A stretch of DNA of 64,000 bases from Actinoplanes ianthinogenes (GCF_018324205.1 NZ_AP023356.1:4109501-4173500), one strand, 5' to 3'. Shown: positions 1 to 9,488, numbered from the stretch's first letter. Numbers and translations are program-made. Notes: generated by a model not told the origin, from the letters alone.

Positions 1-51
1 AGCGTACCGGCCCGCTCCGTGTGGGCCAACACGACCCCGGCAGGCCGCCCG

Positions 52-264
52 TCAGGCGGTCTGGGAGAACGCGCCGCGGAGATACTCGTGTACCGCGTGC
101 TCGGGCACCCGGAACGAGCGTCCGACCCGGACGGCGGTGAGGTCACCACCGTGCACGAGCCGGTAGACGGTCATCTTGGAGACCCGCATCAACGTGGCCA
201 CCTCGGCCACGGTCAGGAACCGCACCTCCGAGAGGCGCTCCTCGGTCTGGGCTGGACCCGTCAT
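52..264 (-). CDS. Excisionase-type helix-turn-helix DNA-binding protein
   Basis: A 70-residue protein that is almost entirely one MerR/excisionase-like winged helix-turn-helix. The core reads LTVAEVATLMRVSKMTVYRL and is followed by a wing with VRVGRSFRVPEHAV. Proteins of this type bind DNA and usually act as small regulators. It closely resembles, from memory, the M. tuberculosis protein Rv0500A, which fits the neighbourhood. The ATG at 264 is chosen because the HTH region begins soon after it and an AAAGGA lies about 13 bases upstream; a longer reading frame to 378 adds Arg-rich residues with no family match. Targets are unknown. Confidence 0.85.
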   Translation of the reverse strand: MTGPAQTEERLSEVRFLTVAEVATLMRVSKMTVYRLVHGGDLTAVRVGRSFRVPEHAVHEYLRGAFSQTA

Positions 265-454
265 CTCGTCGCACCGATCCTTTCGCAGGCACGCGCCTCG
301 CCTGGCGAACGTGCGTGTCATCAGAACCGTATCGATGCGGCTGTGACCAGGGCGTCGCGTTCCGTAATTTGCCCACAAAAAGTCAAGTGCGACACGCCGG
401 ATCTGTGTCCAATTAGCCCGAAAGGTCGCCTTCGGCGGAGTTACCCCCGCTGAG

Positions 455-1375
455 TCACTTCCGCGACGAAACTGCCTTCACGAAAAAGGCGACGTTGGCT
501 GGTCGCTCGGCGAGACGGCGCATGAGGTAGCCGTACCACTGCTCGCCGTACGGCAAGTAGACCCGCACGGTGTGCCCGCCCGCCGCGAGCCGGGCCTGCT
601 CCTCCGGCCGCACGCCGTAGAGCAACTGGAACTCGTACTCCCCGGTGGAGCGGTCGAACCAGCGCGCACGGTCCTCGGCGATCGCGATCAGCCGCGGGTC
701 GTGGGTCGCCACCATCGGATAGCCCTCGCCGGCCATCAGGATGTTCAGGCACCGCACGTACGACTTGTCCACGTCCAGCGCCGACTGGAACGCCACCGAC
801 TCGGGCTCGGCATACGCACCCTTGCAGAGGCGCACGCGGGACCCGGCGACCGCCAGCTCCCGGCAGTCCCCCTCGGTCCGCCGCAGGTACGCCTGCAGCA
901 CCGCCCCCGTGTCCGGGAAGTCTTTACGCAGCTCAAGCAGGGTTTCCAGGGTCGCGTCCGTGGTGCTGTGATCCTCGGCGTCCAGCGTCACCGTGGTGCC
1001 CGCCTCGGCGGCCGCGACGCAGATCGCCCGGGCGTTCTCATAAGCGATCTTCTCGTCCAGGCGCTGGCCGAGCGCGGACAGCTTGACGCTCACCTCGGCG
1101 GGCGGCGTCAGGCCGGCGTCGTGCAGCCGGGCCAGCAGCCCCACGTACTCGTCGCGGACGGCGTGCGCCTGCTCGGCCGTCTCGGTCTCCTCGCCGAGAT
1201 GATCCAGGCTGATCGCCAGCCCGTCGTCGGCCAGCTCCCGGCTCGCCCGGATCGCCTCCTCGGCGCTGCCGCCGGCCACGAAACGCCGGACCACACCTCT
1301 GCTGACGGGGGCTGACTCGACCAACCGCTCCAGCCGGGCGGAGCCGGCCGCGGCGAAAAACAGGGAACGGAGCAT
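455..1375 (-). CDS. Proline dehydrogenase (FAD-dependent)
   Basis: 306 residues, the usual size for a stand-alone actinobacterial proline dehydrogenase. It oxidises L-proline to pyrroline-5-carboxylate and passes electrons to FAD. Family motifs run along the TIM barrel: VSVKLSALG, LDAEDHS, VLQAYLRRTEGDC, VRLCKGAY, ATHDPRLI, and near the C-terminus VRVYLPYGEQWYGYLMRRL, which holds the substrate-binding arginines. The next step needs pyrroline-5-carboxylate dehydrogenase, which is not in the window. The gene stands alone between the HTH gene and a divergent CGNR protein. The start is an ATG with no close alternative. Confidence 0.93.
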   Translation of the reverse strand: MLRSLFFAAAGSARLERLVESAPVSRGVVRRFVAGGSAEEAIRASRELADDGLAISLDHLGEETETAEQAHAVRDEYVGLLARLHDAGLTPPAEVSVKLSALGQRLDEKIAYENARAICVAAAEAGTTVTLDAEDHSTTDATLETLLELRKDFPDTGAVLQAYLRRTEGDCRELAVAGSRVRLCKGAYAEPESVAFQSALDVDKSYVRCLNILMAGEGYPMVATHDPRLIAIAEDRARWFDRSTGEYEFQLLYGVRPEEQARLAAGGHTVRVYLPYGEQWYGYLMRRLAERPANVAFFVKAVSSRK

Positions 1376-1464
1376 GCGTCGAGCGTAATCGCCCGGCCGG
1401 GCCGGGGCGCGGCAGTGCGGTCGAGGAATCGCACCTCGCGGCCGGTTGCGGCTACCGTGGTCGG

Positions 1465-2031
1465 GTGAACTTCGATGCGTACGCCCGGACGGCGGTCGAC
1501 CTCGTCAACGCCGGCCTGGACGATCTCGCCGGCCTGCGGGCCCTGTTCGCCGGCGACCTGGACTACATGCGGGACCAGGTCGTGGAGAAGGACCTCGCGA
1601 CCTTCCGCCGGGCACAGCGCCGGCTGCGTGAGGTCTTCGAGCTCGGCACCGCCGGCCGGGACGCCGACACGGTGCGCGAGCTGAACTCGCTGCTCGAGGC
1701 GTACCCGGTGCAGCCACGCATCTCCGGCCACGACGCCAGCGACTGGCACATGCACGTCACCAGCCGCGGCTCCTCGGTGAGCGCGGAGTACCTGGCCGGC
1801 GCCGTCTGGGGCCTGGCCGTCTGGCTCTGCGAGTTCGGCAGCGCCCGCTTCGGCATCTGCGCCGACGAGCGCTGCGGCAACGTCTACCTGGACACCTCGT
1901 CCAACAACTGCCGCCGCTTCTGCTCGGAGCGCTGCGCCACCCGCTCCCACGTCGCCGCCCACCGAGCCCGCAAACGCGCCGCCGCCACCCCGGAGCCCGT
2001 CCCGGCCACCGAAACCCTCACCCCGGCCTGA
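1465..2031 (+). CDS. CGNR zinc-finger (ABATE-type) protein
   Basis: 188 residues from a GTG start. The C-terminal third contains a four-cysteine zinc finger, GICADERCGNVYLD...RRFCSERC, in which the CGN(V) signature of the CGNR family is plain, followed by a basic stretch (HRARKR) that could contact DNA. The N-terminal part is the helical region typical of these stress-associated putative regulators. The last 15 residues are Pro/Ala/Thr-rich. It diverges from proline dehydrogenase with under 90 bases between them, so the two may share a control region. Specific function unknown. Confidence 0.8.
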   Translation: MNFDAYARTAVDLVNAGLDDLAGLRALFAGDLDYMRDQVVEKDLATFRRAQRRLREVFELGTAGRDADTVRELNSLLEAYPVQPRISGHDASDWHMHVTSRGSSVSAEYLAGAVWGLAVWLCEFGSARFGICADERCGNVYLDTSSNNCRRFCSERCATRSHVAAHRARKRAAATPEPVPATETLTPA

Positions 2032-2206
2032 CGCCCCTTCCCGCGGCCGGCGGCAGTCGCGGTCCCGGCCGGCCCGTCCGGTGACGCGGCCGGTTCCGGT
2101 CCGCGGCCGGTTGCGGCCCGCCGCCCGCTTTCCGACCACAATGCCTTTCCCGGTACGCCCCGCAATCCGAACTCGGACGACACCACCCCGCTCTGCCGTG
2201 CGCTGG

Positions 2207-2455
2207 CGGGCTGGCCCCCATCGCCCCAACCCGACACGAAACAGGGCCACGGACACCAGCCCAAGCCTGCGGGCTGGCCCCCATCGCCCCAACCCGACAC
2301 GAAACAGGGCCACGGACACCAGCCCAAGCCTGCGGGCTGGCCCCCATCGCCCCATCCCGGCACGAAACAGGGCCACGGACACCAGCCCCGACCAACCGGC
2401 TGACCCCGATCGCCCCATCCCGGCACAGGACTGCGCCTCGGGGCTGGGCTCGTCC
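2207..2455. repeat. Tandem array of a 63-bp repeat (array 1, four units)
   Basis: Four head-to-tail units begin at 2207, 2270, 2333 and 2396, an exact 63-base period. Units one and two are almost identical, the third differs at a few bases and the fourth is degraded. Each unit contains CCAGCCC followed eight bases later by GGGCTGG, a small hairpin that spans the unit junction, then CATCGCCCC. Because 63 is a multiple of three, long open frames appear on both strands, but they lack a known family and are judged non-coding. The array lies between two convergent genes. The same unit recurs at 34018-34390. Confidence 0.9.
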
Positions 2456-2587
2456 TCCGAGCCCTGAACCAGGCGGGACGACAGGTGTCAGCACAGCCGA
2501 GCCCACAGCTTGCGCTCCGCGCCTTGAGAGCAGCCCGGCAACTCGGGACGCGTTCAGGTTTTTCGGTGACCACCCACGGACCGTGCA

Positions 2588-2635
2588 GGGCGGGCTGATC
2601 GTTTTGGACGCGCCAGCGGCCAGATCAGCCCGCCC
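2588..2635. terminator. 13-bp inverted repeat, possible bidirectional terminator
   Basis: GGGCGGGCTGATC at 2588-2600 is matched by its exact reverse complement at 2623-2635, with a 22-base loop. It sits at the point where two convergent genes meet. There is no T-tract on either side, so termination is inferred from position only. Confidence 0.45.
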
Positions 2636-2694
2636 GGCCCGCGCGGGAGCATGCGGTCCGCACCACAGCGGACGCGCGTAAAGGAAGATCTTTA

Positions 2695-3507
2695 TCAGGC
2701 TTTGACCGCGGGCCGGGACGAACCCGCCAGGTGGCGGCGGGCGAACTCCAGGGACTCGCGCAGGTCGGCCTCGCGGACCGCCCGGCTGGCGGCCTTACGG
2801 GTGTTGATCTCGCAGGCCACCGACCCGGTGAAACCGCGCGCGGCCAGTGAGCGCAGCAGCTCGGCGCAGGGCTGGTTGCCCCGGCCGGGCACCAGGTGCT
2901 CGTCGCGGCCCTCGCCGGAGCCGTCGCCCAGGTGCACGTGCCGCAGGCCGGCGCCCATCTTGTCGGCCATGTCGAGGGAGTCGATCCGGGACGCGGCGCA
3001 GTGCGAGAGGTCCAGCGTGTAGGCGTCGAAGCCGGTCTCGGTGGGGTCCCAGCCCGGGGTGTAGGGCACGAACCAGCGGCCCGCCATCTTGACCGGGAAC
3101 ATGTTCTCCACGGCGAAGGTGAGGTCGGGGTGCCGGTCGCGGACCTTGGCCAGGCCGGCGGCGAAGTTTTTCGCGTAGTCACGCTGCCAGGTGAACGGCG
3201 GGTGCACCACGACCGTGGGGGCGCCCAGCGACTCGGCGAGCTGGGCCGCCCGGGTCAGCCGCTCCCAGGGGTCGGAGCTCCACACCCGCTGGGTGACCAG
3301 CAGGCAGGGGGCGTGCACCGAGAGGACGGGCACGCCGTAGTGGTCGGCCAGGCCTTTCAGAGCGCCGGCGTCCTGGCTGACAGCGTCGGTCCAGACCATG
3401 ACCTCGAGCCCGTCGTAGCCCACCGTGGCCGCCATCTCGAACGCGGCCGCCGTCGGCTCGGGGAAGACCGAGGAGCTGGAGAGAAGCACGGGAACTCGGG
3501 AACTCAC
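2695..3507 (-). CDS. Sugar phosphate isomerase/epimerase-like TIM-barrel protein
   Basis: About 270 residues with the AP-endonuclease-2/xylose-isomerase-like fold. Visible motifs: GYDGLEVMVW, VPVLSVHAPCL, APTVVVHPPF, FAVENMF, YTLDLSH and LRHVHLGDGSG...EHLVPGRG, which together supply the His, Glu and Asp metal ligands of the family. It is very like, from memory, mycobacterial Rv0498, a neighbour of regX3. The frame stays open far upstream (to 3975) because it runs antisense to the next gene; the GTG at 3507 is preferred since the family begins just after it, although the GGAGG upstream is very close. Substrate unknown. Confidence 0.82.
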   Translation of the reverse strand: MSSRVPVLLSSSSVFPEPTAAAFEMAATVGYDGLEVMVWTDAVSQDAGALKGLADHYGVPVLSVHAPCLLVTQRVWSSDPWERLTRAAQLAESLGAPTVVVHPPFTWQRDYAKNFAAGLAKVRDRHPDLTFAVENMFPVKMAGRWFVPYTPGWDPTETGFDAYTLDLSHCAASRIDSLDMADKMGAGLRHVHLGDGSGEGRDEHLVPGRGNQPCAELLRSLAARGFTGSVACEINTRKAASRAVREADLRESLEFARRHLAGSSRPAVKA

Positions 3508-3592
3508 GCCCTCCAGCCTAACCACGCCCGGCACCGCCGGATATATCCGCTCCAAACGGTCATGATCGACTGACCCGCGTAGTCTGTGCGGG

Positions 3593-4423
3593 ATGAGCCG
3601 CGCACGACGCCCCGTGGAAGTGAAGCTCGACTTCCCTCGGGAATGGATCGAGTTCCTCGACCCCGCCGACGAGCAGCACCTCGTCCGCGCCGACCTCACC
3701 TGGCTGCTCTCCCGCTGGACCTGCGTGTTCGGCTCCGCCTGCCACGGCATTCTGCCCGGTCGCGCCGAGGACGGCTGCTGTTCGCACGGCGCGTTCTTCA
3801 CCGACGCCGACGACGAGAACAGGGTGAAGGCGGCCGCCGCGAAACTCACCCCGCAGACCTGGCAGCACCACCGGCGCGGGTTCAAGAACTGGACCGAGAT
3901 GGACACCGTGGACGGCACCAAGCCGGCCCGGCGCACCGCCACCCGATCGGGTGACGGCCCGTGCGTGTTCCTCAACGACGCGGACTTCCCGGGCGGCGGC
4001 GGGTGCGCGCTGCACGCCCAGGCGTTGCGCGACGGGGCGCACCCGCTGGCCTACAAGCCGGACGTCTGCTGGCAGCTGCCGGTCCGCCGGGAGCAGGACT
4101 GGATCACCCGGGCCGACGGCAGCAAGCTGTTGCAGTCCACGCTGACCGAGTTCGACCGGCGCGGCTGGGGGCCGGGCGGGCACGATCTGGCCTGGTGGTG
4201 CACGTCGTCGCCGGAGGCGCACGTGGGCACCGAGCCGATGTACCTGTCCTATGCCCCGGAGCTGACCGAGCTGATCGGCGAGGCGGCATATCGGAAACTC
4301 GCCGAGCTGTGCGACGCCCGGATCGCCTCCGGCCTGATCGCGATCCACCCGGCGACGACAGCCGCCGCGGAGCCGAAGCGGAAAGGCGGGCGCGAACCCG
4401 CCTCTCCGCGTTCCGTCTCCTAG
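3593..4423 (+). CDS. Conserved actinobacterial Cys-rich protein of unknown function
   Basis: 276 residues. Cysteines cluster in a way that suggests a metal site: CVFGSACHG near residue 43, GCCSHGAFF near 61, PCVFLN and GGCALH near 124-140, and CWQLPVRR near 160. This resembles the YkgJ/DUF3109 style of Zn/Fe-binding protein, but the family assignment is from memory. Its position beside regX3-senX3 matches M. tuberculosis Rv0495c. Residues 1-20 are charged and the last 20 are basic and probably disordered. Its end overlaps the end of regX3 by four bases, tail to tail. Confidence 0.75.
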   Translation: MSRARRPVEVKLDFPREWIEFLDPADEQHLVRADLTWLLSRWTCVFGSACHGILPGRAEDGCCSHGAFFTDADDENRVKAAAAKLTPQTWQHHRRGFKNWTEMDTVDGTKPARRTATRSGDGPCVFLNDADFPGGGGCALHAQALRDGAHPLAYKPDVCWQLPVRREQDWITRADGSKLLQSTLTEFDRRGWGPGGHDLAWWCTSSPEAHVGTEPMYLSYAPELTELIGEAAYRKLAELCDARIASGLIAIHPATTAAAEPKRKGGREPASPRSVS

Positions 4424-5103
4424 GGCTCGAACTTGTAGCCCAGGCCGCGGACCGTGACGATGTAGCGCGGCGCGCTCGGCTCCGGCTCGACCTTGGAGCG
4501 CAGGCGCTTGACGTGCACGTCCAGGGTCTTGGTGTCGCCGACGTAATCGGCACCCCAGACCCGGTCGATCAGCTGGCCGCGGGTGAGCACCCGGCCGGCG
4601 TTGCGCAGCAGCAGTTCGAGCAGCTCGAACTCCTTCAGCGGGAGCTGCACGCCGGCGCCGTCGACGGTCACCACGTGCCGTTCCACGTCCATCCGGACCG
4701 GGCCGGCGGCGAGCGTCGGGGTGCTGACCTCGGCGGCCTCGCCGCCCTGGCGGCGCAGCACGGCACGGATCCGGGCGACCAGCTCACGCGGCGAGTACGG
4801 CTTGGTGACGTAGTCGTCGGCGCCGATCTCCAGGCCGACCACCTTGTCGATCTCGCTGTCCCGGGCGGTGACCATGATGATCGGGACTGCGGACCGCTGC
4901 CGGAGCTGGCGGCACACCTCGGTGCCGGACATCTCGGGCAACATGAGGTCGAGCAGCACGATGTCGGCACCGGTCCGGTCGAACTGCGTGAGGGCGGAGG
5001 TGCCGGTCGCGGCGACCGAGACCTCGAAGCCCTCCTTGCGCAGCATGTACGACAGGGCGTCGGAGAACGACTCCTCGTCCTCGACCACGAGCACGCGGGC
5101 CAA
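4420..5103 (-). CDS. regX3: Two-component response regulator, OmpR family (RegX3/PhoP-like)
   Basis: 227 residues: receiver domain with [11 protein letters not shown], phosphorylatable Asp in [10 protein letters not shown], Thr in VTARDSE and Lys in YVTKPYSP, then an OmpR winged helix ending in [15 protein letters not shown]. It should control phosphate-responsive genes together with the kinase directly upstream. The TTG at 5103 is preferred over the ATG at 5136: GAAGGAA is well spaced before it and the resulting length is that of RegX3. With this start the gap to the kinase gene is about 32 bases, so the two are one operon. PHO-box-like repeats lie upstream of the divergent phoU. Confidence 0.9.
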   Translation of the reverse strand: MARVLVVEDEESFSDALSYMLRKEGFEVSVAATGTSALTQFDRTGADIVLLDLMLPEMSGTEVCRQLRQRSAVPIIMVTARDSEIDKVVGLEIGADDYVTKPYSPRELVARIRAVLRRQGGEAAEVSTPTLAAGPVRMDVERHVVTVDGAGVQLPLKEFELLELLLRNAGRVLTRGQLIDRVWGADYVGDTKTLDVHVKRLRSKVEPEPSAPRYIVTVRGLGYKFEP

Positions 5104-5135
5104 TGAAGTTCCTTCCGTCGTCGGTGACCTGGTCA

Positions 5136-6419
5136 TTACGGGGCCACACCGGACTCGATCTCAATTGCCGTCGGTGACGGCGAGGGGGATTCGGTAGGGC
5201 GCGCCGGTAGGCGCAAGGTGAACGTGGATCCCTCGCCGAGTGCGCTGGTCACGTCCACTCGACCACCGTGGTTGGTGGCGATGTGCTTGACGATGGCGAG
5301 GCCGAGGCCGGTCCCGCCGGTCGCCCGGGACCGAGCCTGATCAGCTCGGTAGAACCGTTCGAAGATCCGGTCCACGTCCTGCGGAGAGATCCCGATGCCC
5401 TGGTCCGCGACATCGATCTCGATCCAGTCGGCTTCCTGCCGCATGGTGAGCTCGACCTTGGTGTCCGGTCCCGAATAGGCGATGGCGTTCTCCACCAGGT
5501 TCGTCACCGCGGTGGCGAACTGGCTGTCGCTGCCGTATGCCATCAGGCCTTTCGGACCGGAATAGGCGATCTCGATGTTCTTGGCCGAGGAGGTGGTCCG
5601 GGTGCGGTCCAGCACCTCGGCGACCACCCAGTCCAGCGCCACCGGCTCCGGGTTCGGCAGCGGCTCGGCGCCCTGCAGCCGGCTGAGCTCGAGCAGCTCG
5701 CTCACCAGCCGGCCCATCCGGGCCGACTCGTGGTGGATCCGCTCGGCGAACCGGCGCGCGGCCATCAGGTCCTCGGACTGCGCCTCGGGTGCCGAGTCGG
5801 GCAGCTGGGTGGCGTCCAGCAGCGCCTCGGCCAGCAGCTGGAGCGCCCCGATCGGGGTCTTCAGCTCGTGACTGACGTTGGCCACGAAGTCGCGCCGGAC
5901 CCGGGCCAGGCGATGCGACTCGGTCACGTCGGCCGCCTCGACGGCGACGTGCGTCGCGTTCAGCGCGACGGCGCGCAGGTGCAGCCCGAGCGGGGCCTGC
6001 GCCCCACCGGCACGACCACGCGGAAGATCAAGTTCAACTTCTCGACGTACGCCGGTCCGCCGCACCTGGCCGGCCAGCGTGCGCAGGATCGGATGCGCCG
6101 CGATGGTGCCCGGCGCGCCACCGGACCGCAGCAGGCCCATCGCCCGGGCGGCCGGATTGACCAGCACCGGGTAGTCGTCCGCGTCGAGCACGACGACGCC
6201 GACCCGCAGCGAGTCGAGGCTCTTGCGGCCGAGGCCCTTGAGACCGTGCTTACCTGCCGGGCGATCGTCGTCCGGTTCGATGGCGGCTCTCCCCTCCGGC
6301 GAACCGGACCCGTCCATCTCCTCCGACCCCGGTCGGCGGAAACGGGCGAGAACCAGCCCGGCACCGACACCGACGGCCAGCGCGGCTGAGACCAAGCCGA
6401 CGGCGTATTCCCACTCCAC
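5136..6419 (-). CDS. senX3: Phosphate-sensing histidine kinase (SenX3/PhoR-like)
   Basis: 427 residues. One transmembrane segment (about residues 5-25), a PAS-like domain (about 70-165), HisKA with the phospho-accepting His in VSHELKTPIGAL (about 183), and a HATPase with NLVENAIAYS, DQGIGI, FERFYRAD and GTGLGLAIV. Only a single N-terminal membrane helix is predicted, as in SenX3, which relies on the PstSCAB-PhoU complex for phosphate sensing. It heads the minus-strand pair with regX3 and diverges from phoU. Known family role: phosphorylates the partner regulator when phosphate is low. Confidence 0.92.
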   Translation of the reverse strand: MEWEYAVGLVSAALAVGVGAGLVLARFRRPGSEEMDGSGSPEGRAAIEPDDDRPAGKHGLKGLGRKSLDSLRVGVVVLDADDYPVLVNPAARAMGLLRSGGAPGTIAAHPILRTLAGQVRRTGVRREVELDLPRGRAGGAQAPLGLHLRAVALNATHVAVEAADVTESHRLARVRRDFVANVSHELKTPIGALQLLAEALLDATQLPDSAPEAQSEDLMAARRFAERIHHESARMGRLVSELLELSRLQGAEPLPNPEPVALDWVVAEVLDRTRTTSSAKNIEIAYSGPKGLMAYGSDSQFATAVTNLVENAIAYSGPDTKVELTMRQEADWIEIDVADQGIGISPQDVDRIFERFYRADQARSRATGGTGLGLAIVKHIATNHGGRVDVTSALGEGSTFTLRLPARPTESPSPSPTAIEIESGVAP

Positions 6420-6491
6420 GCTGCGATCGTAGGGTCATTGTTTACCTGGACCACAAGGCCAAAGGGGCAAATCGGGCCCGCGTTGAATAAT

Positions 6492-6530
6492 GTTCACCAC
6501 CGGGTCTGGCGTCGTTCACCGGCGTTCATG
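6492..6530. promoter_or_regulatory. PHO-box-like direct repeats between senX3 and phoU
   Basis: GTTCACC occurs at 6492 and 6514 (two 11-base turns apart), with GTTCATG at 6524 and a weaker GGTCTGG at 6503. GTTCACC repeated every 11 bases is the known PhoP/RegX3 operator in streptomycetes. Placement in the divergent senX3-phoU gap suggests autoregulation and control of phoU. The last step is 10 rather than 11 bases. Confidence 0.7.
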
Positions 6531-6618
6531 TCCAGGCCGCCGGGCCGACCTAGCGTGAGCTGCACACATCGGCCGTCACTGCGAGGTGGGACGGCCCCGA
6601 CATTCGGGACTTTAGAAC

Positions 6619-7275
6619 ATGCGCGAGGAGTTTCAGGCCGATCTCATCGAAGTGAGCCGGCTGCTGGTGACCATGGCGGAGTCGGTCCGCGCCGCACTGC
6701 GCAAGGCGACGACCGCGCTGCTGACCGCCGACCTGGCGGCGGCCGAGTCCGTCATGCAGCGCGACGCCGAGGTGGACGCCCTTTACGCCCAGGTCGAGAC
6801 GAAGGTGGCCGACATCATCGTCCGGCAGGCGCCGGTCGCGGTCGACCTGCGCCGGGCGATCACCGCCCTGCACATCTCGGCCGACCTGGAGCGGATGGGC
6901 GACCTGGCCGAGCACGTGGCCAAGACCGCCGCCCGCCGGCACCCGTCGCCGGCCGTGCCGGCCGAGCTGCGCCCGGTCTTCAAGGGCATGGCCGAGATCG
7001 CCGACCAGATGGCCGAGAAGATCACGGACGTGCTGGCCCACAGTGACGCCGGTCTCGCCACCGAGCTGGAGAAGGACGACGACGCGATCGACGACCTCGA
7101 GCGCGAGCTGTTCAAGGTGATGCTGGCCGACGACTGGCCGTACGGGGCGGAGACCGCGATCGACGGCGCTCTGCTGGGCCGGTTCTACGAGCGGTACGCC
7201 GACCACGCGGTGAACATCAGCGAGCACACCATCTACCTGGTCACGGGGGAGCCGGCCGCGGGTCAGCAGGGCTGA
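6619..7275 (+). CDS. phoU: Phosphate system regulator PhoU
   Basis: 218 residues forming two PhoU repeats of three helices each. The family metal-binding style motifs are seen as ISADLERMGDLAEHV in the first repeat and RFYERYADHAVNISEH in the second. PhoU couples the Pst phosphate transporter to the SenX3-type kinase and keeps the response off when phosphate is plentiful. It diverges from senX3 across PHO-box-like repeats. The first ATG after the repeats (6619) matches the usual N-terminus (MREEFQADL). No pst genes are in the window. Confidence 0.95.
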   Translation: MREEFQADLIEVSRLLVTMAESVRAALRKATTALLTADLAAAESVMQRDAEVDALYAQVETKVADIIVRQAPVAVDLRRAITALHISADLERMGDLAEHVAKTAARRHPSPAVPAELRPVFKGMAEIADQMAEKITDVLAHSDAGLATELEKDDDAIDDLERELFKVMLADDWPYGAETAIDGALLGRFYERYADHAVNISEHTIYLVTGEPAAGQQG

Positions 7276-7288
7276 CCGCCCGGCGGCG

Positions 7289-7329
7289 CGCCAGGGCCGG
7301 GACACCACGGGGGTGTCCCGGCCCTGGCG
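7289..7329. terminator. Strong bidirectional hairpin between phoU and gpmA
   Basis: An exact 18-bp stem (7289-7306 with 7312-7329) around a 5-base loop separates two convergent genes. It should end both transcripts. Confidence 0.85.
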
Positions 7330-7344
7330 TGTCCTGCTATCGGC

Positions 7345-8091
7345 TCAGCGGCCCTGGTTGGCGACCGCGGCCGCGGCCTCCTTGGCCGCCTCCGGGTCCA
7401 GGTAGGTGCCGCCCGCGGTGATCGGACGCAGGTTCTCGTCCAGGTCGTAGCGCAGCGGGATGCCGGTCGGGATGTTCAGCTTGGCGATCGCCTCGTCGGA
7501 GATCTGGTCCAGGTGCTTGACGATCGCGCGCAGCGAGTTGCCGTGCGCGGCGACCAGCACCGTCTTGCCGGCCCGCAGGTCCGGGACGATCGCGTCGTAC
7601 CAGTACGGCAGGGCCCGCTCCAGCACGTCCTTCAGGCACTCGGCCTTCGGCTTGATCTCCGGCGGCAGGTCCGCGTAGCGCGCGTCGTTCGCCTGGGAGA
7701 ACTCCGAGTCGTCCTCGATCGGCGGCGGCGGGACGTCGTACGACCGGCGCCAGAGCATGAACTGCTCCTCGCCGTACGCCTCCAGGGTCTGCTTCTTGTC
7801 CTTGCCCTGCAGAGCGCCGTAGTGCCGCTCGTTGAGCCGCCAGGAACGCTTCACCGGGATCCAGTGCCGGTCGGTGATGTGCAGGGCGATCTCACTCGTC
7901 CGGATCGCGCGCCGCAGCAGGCTGGTGTGCACGACATCGGGCAGCACGTTCTGATCTTTGAGCAGCTCTCCACCGCGGCGGGCCTCATCCTCGCCCTTGG
8001 CGTCCAGGTCCACGTCGACCCAGCCGGTGAAGAGGTTCTTGGCGTTCCACTCGCTGTTGCCGTGTCGCAACAGCACCAGGGTTCCAGTCAT
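7345..8091 (-). CDS. gpmA: 2,3-bisphosphoglycerate-dependent phosphoglycerate mutase
   Basis: 248 residues. Interconverts 3- and 2-phosphoglycerate in glycolysis. The phospho-histidine motif [10 protein letters not shown] is at residues 7-16 and the second catalytic His is in [26 protein letters not shown] and RHYGALQG are also typical. The ATG at 8091 starts exactly at the family N-terminus ([11 protein letters not shown]) with GGGGAAG nine bases upstream; the open frame extends 28 codons further but without family sequence. Its position next to phoU/senX3 matches mycobacterial gpm1. Confidence 0.96.
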   Translation of the reverse strand: MTGTLVLLRHGNSEWNAKNLFTGWVDVDLDAKGEDEARRGGELLKDQNVLPDVVHTSLLRRAIRTSEIALHITDRHWIPVKRSWRLNERHYGALQGKDKKQTLEAYGEEQFMLWRRSYDVPPPPIEDDSEFSQANDARYADLPPEIKPKAECLKDVLERALPYWYDAIVPDLRAGKTVLVAAHGNSLRAIVKHLDQISDEAIAKLNIPTGIPLRYDLDENLRPITAGGTYLDPEAAKEAAAAVANQGR

Positions 8092-8204
8092 GAGCACATC
8101 TTCCCCGCCCCGCCCGGCGGCGATCCGGGCGGGTGGAAAATCAGTTGCGAGATCACCTAGGTTGTAAGGGAGCAAAGCCGAGTTCAGTGCTTACGGGGGA
8201 TCTT

Positions 8205-9434
8205 GTGCACGGTTGGTTGCGGCAGGCCGCGGGCGGATTGCCCCGGCAGTTCTGGTTCCTCTGGACCGGCACCCTGATCAACCGCGTCGGCTCCTTCGTG
8301 GTGCTGTTCCTGAGCATCTACCTGACCAGCGAGCGGCACCTCACGCAGAGCCAGGCCGGCCTGGTGCTCGGCCTGTACGGCGTGGGCGGCGCGATCGGCA
8401 CGATGACCGGCGGGGTGCTGGCCGACCGCTGGGGCCGCCGGCCGACCATGCTGCTCGCCCAGTTCGGCGCGGCCGCGCTGATGCTGACCCTCGGGTTCGC
8501 CGGCACGTACCCGCAGATCCTGGTGGTCACGGCGCTGCTCGCGGTCTTCACCGAGGGGGTGCGGCCCGCGTTCTCCGCGATGATGGTGGACGTCGTGCCG
8601 GAGCCGGACCGGGTCCGGGCGTACTCGTTGAACTACTGGGCGATCAACCTGGGCTTCGCGCTCGCCGCGATCGCCGCCGGCTTCGCCGCTCAGGCCGACT
8701 ACCTGCTGCTCTTCGTGGTCGACGCGGCCACCACGGTGGCCACCGCGACGATCACGCTGATCTTCCTGAAGGAGAGCCGGCCGGCGCACCGCCCGGTCAC
8801 CGCCGGGGCGCCGCGCGGCGGCATGCTGACCGCCCTGAGCGATCGGGTCTTCCTCGTCTACTGGGTGATCAACCTGCTCGGCGTGCTGGTCATCATGCAG
8901 CACATGTCGATGCTGCCGATCGCGATGCTGGCCGACGGCTTCTCGGCGGCCACCTACGGCTGGGTGATCGCGGTCAACGGCATCCTGATCGTGTCCGGCC
9001 AGCTGTTCGTGCCGCGGCTGATCGAGGGCCGCAGCCCGCACCGGGTGCTGGCGGCCGGCGTGGTGATCATCGGCATCGGCTTCGGGCTGGTCGCGGTCGC
9101 CCACTCCGCCTGGATGTACGCGCTGACCGTGGTGATCTGGACCCTCGGCGAGATGCTCCAGTCCCCCAGCAACGCCGCGACCGTGGCGGTGCTGTCGCCG
9201 GCCGCGCTGCGCGGGCGTTACCAGGGCCTGATCTCGCTGTCCTGGCAGCTCGGCTCGGCGCTGGCCCCGATCCTGGGCGGCCTGGTGCTGCAGGGCTTCG
9301 GCTCGGTGACGCTGTGGGTGGGCTGCTTCGCCGTGTGCGTCGTGGCGGGCGCCGGCCACCTGCTGACCGGCCCGGCCCGGGAGCGGCGCGCGGCCCTCCG
9401 GCGAGCCGAGGAGGCCGCGCTCGTCCCGGCCTGA
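8205..9434 (+). CDS. MFS transporter, first of a tandem pair
   Basis: 409 residues with about 12 predicted membrane helices and the MFS loop 2-3 signature GGVLADRWGRRPTM (about residues 75-90). It is a close paralogue of the next gene (shared FLW.G.LINRVG, GQLFVP, LRGRYQ and GPARERR motifs), and with GTG starts both are exactly 409 residues, which supports these starts. GGGGGA lies four bases before the GTG at 8205. Probably an export permease of the drug-efflux type, but substrate is unknown. It diverges from gpmA. Confidence 0.85.
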   Translation: MHGWLRQAAGGLPRQFWFLWTGTLINRVGSFVVLFLSIYLTSERHLTQSQAGLVLGLYGVGGAIGTMTGGVLADRWGRRPTMLLAQFGAAALMLTLGFAGTYPQILVVTALLAVFTEGVRPAFSAMMVDVVPEPDRVRAYSLNYWAINLGFALAAIAAGFAAQADYLLLFVVDAATTVATATITLIFLKESRPAHRPVTAGAPRGGMLTALSDRVFLVYWVINLLGVLVIMQHMSMLPIAMLADGFSAATYGWVIAVNGILIVSGQLFVPRLIEGRSPHRVLAAGVVIIGIGFGLVAVAHSAWMYALTVVIWTLGEMLQSPSNAATVAVLSPAALRGRYQGLISLSWQLGSALAPILGGLVLQGFGSVTLWVGCFAVCVVAGAGHLLTGPARERRAALRRAEEAALVPA

Positions 9435-9488
9435 CCACACTATGGTTAGGAAGGTTTGCTATTCGAGCGGGAACGGCGGGGTGAGCTC

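Larger units (their letters stand above)
2032..2694. other. Convergent intergenic region
   Basis: 663 bases between the end of the CGNR gene and the end of the isomerase-like gene. It holds GC-rich simple sequence (2032-2110), the 63-bp array, a stretch without recognisable content (2456-2587) and an inverted repeat at 2588-2635. No credible gene was found. Confidence 0.7.

Noticed and set aside
1108..2418. A 436-codon minus-strand frame across the proline dehydrogenase/CGNR region with 21-residue repeats
   Set aside because: The repeats come from the 63-bp array (21 codons); the rest is antisense to the CGNR gene and out of frame with proline dehydrogenase.
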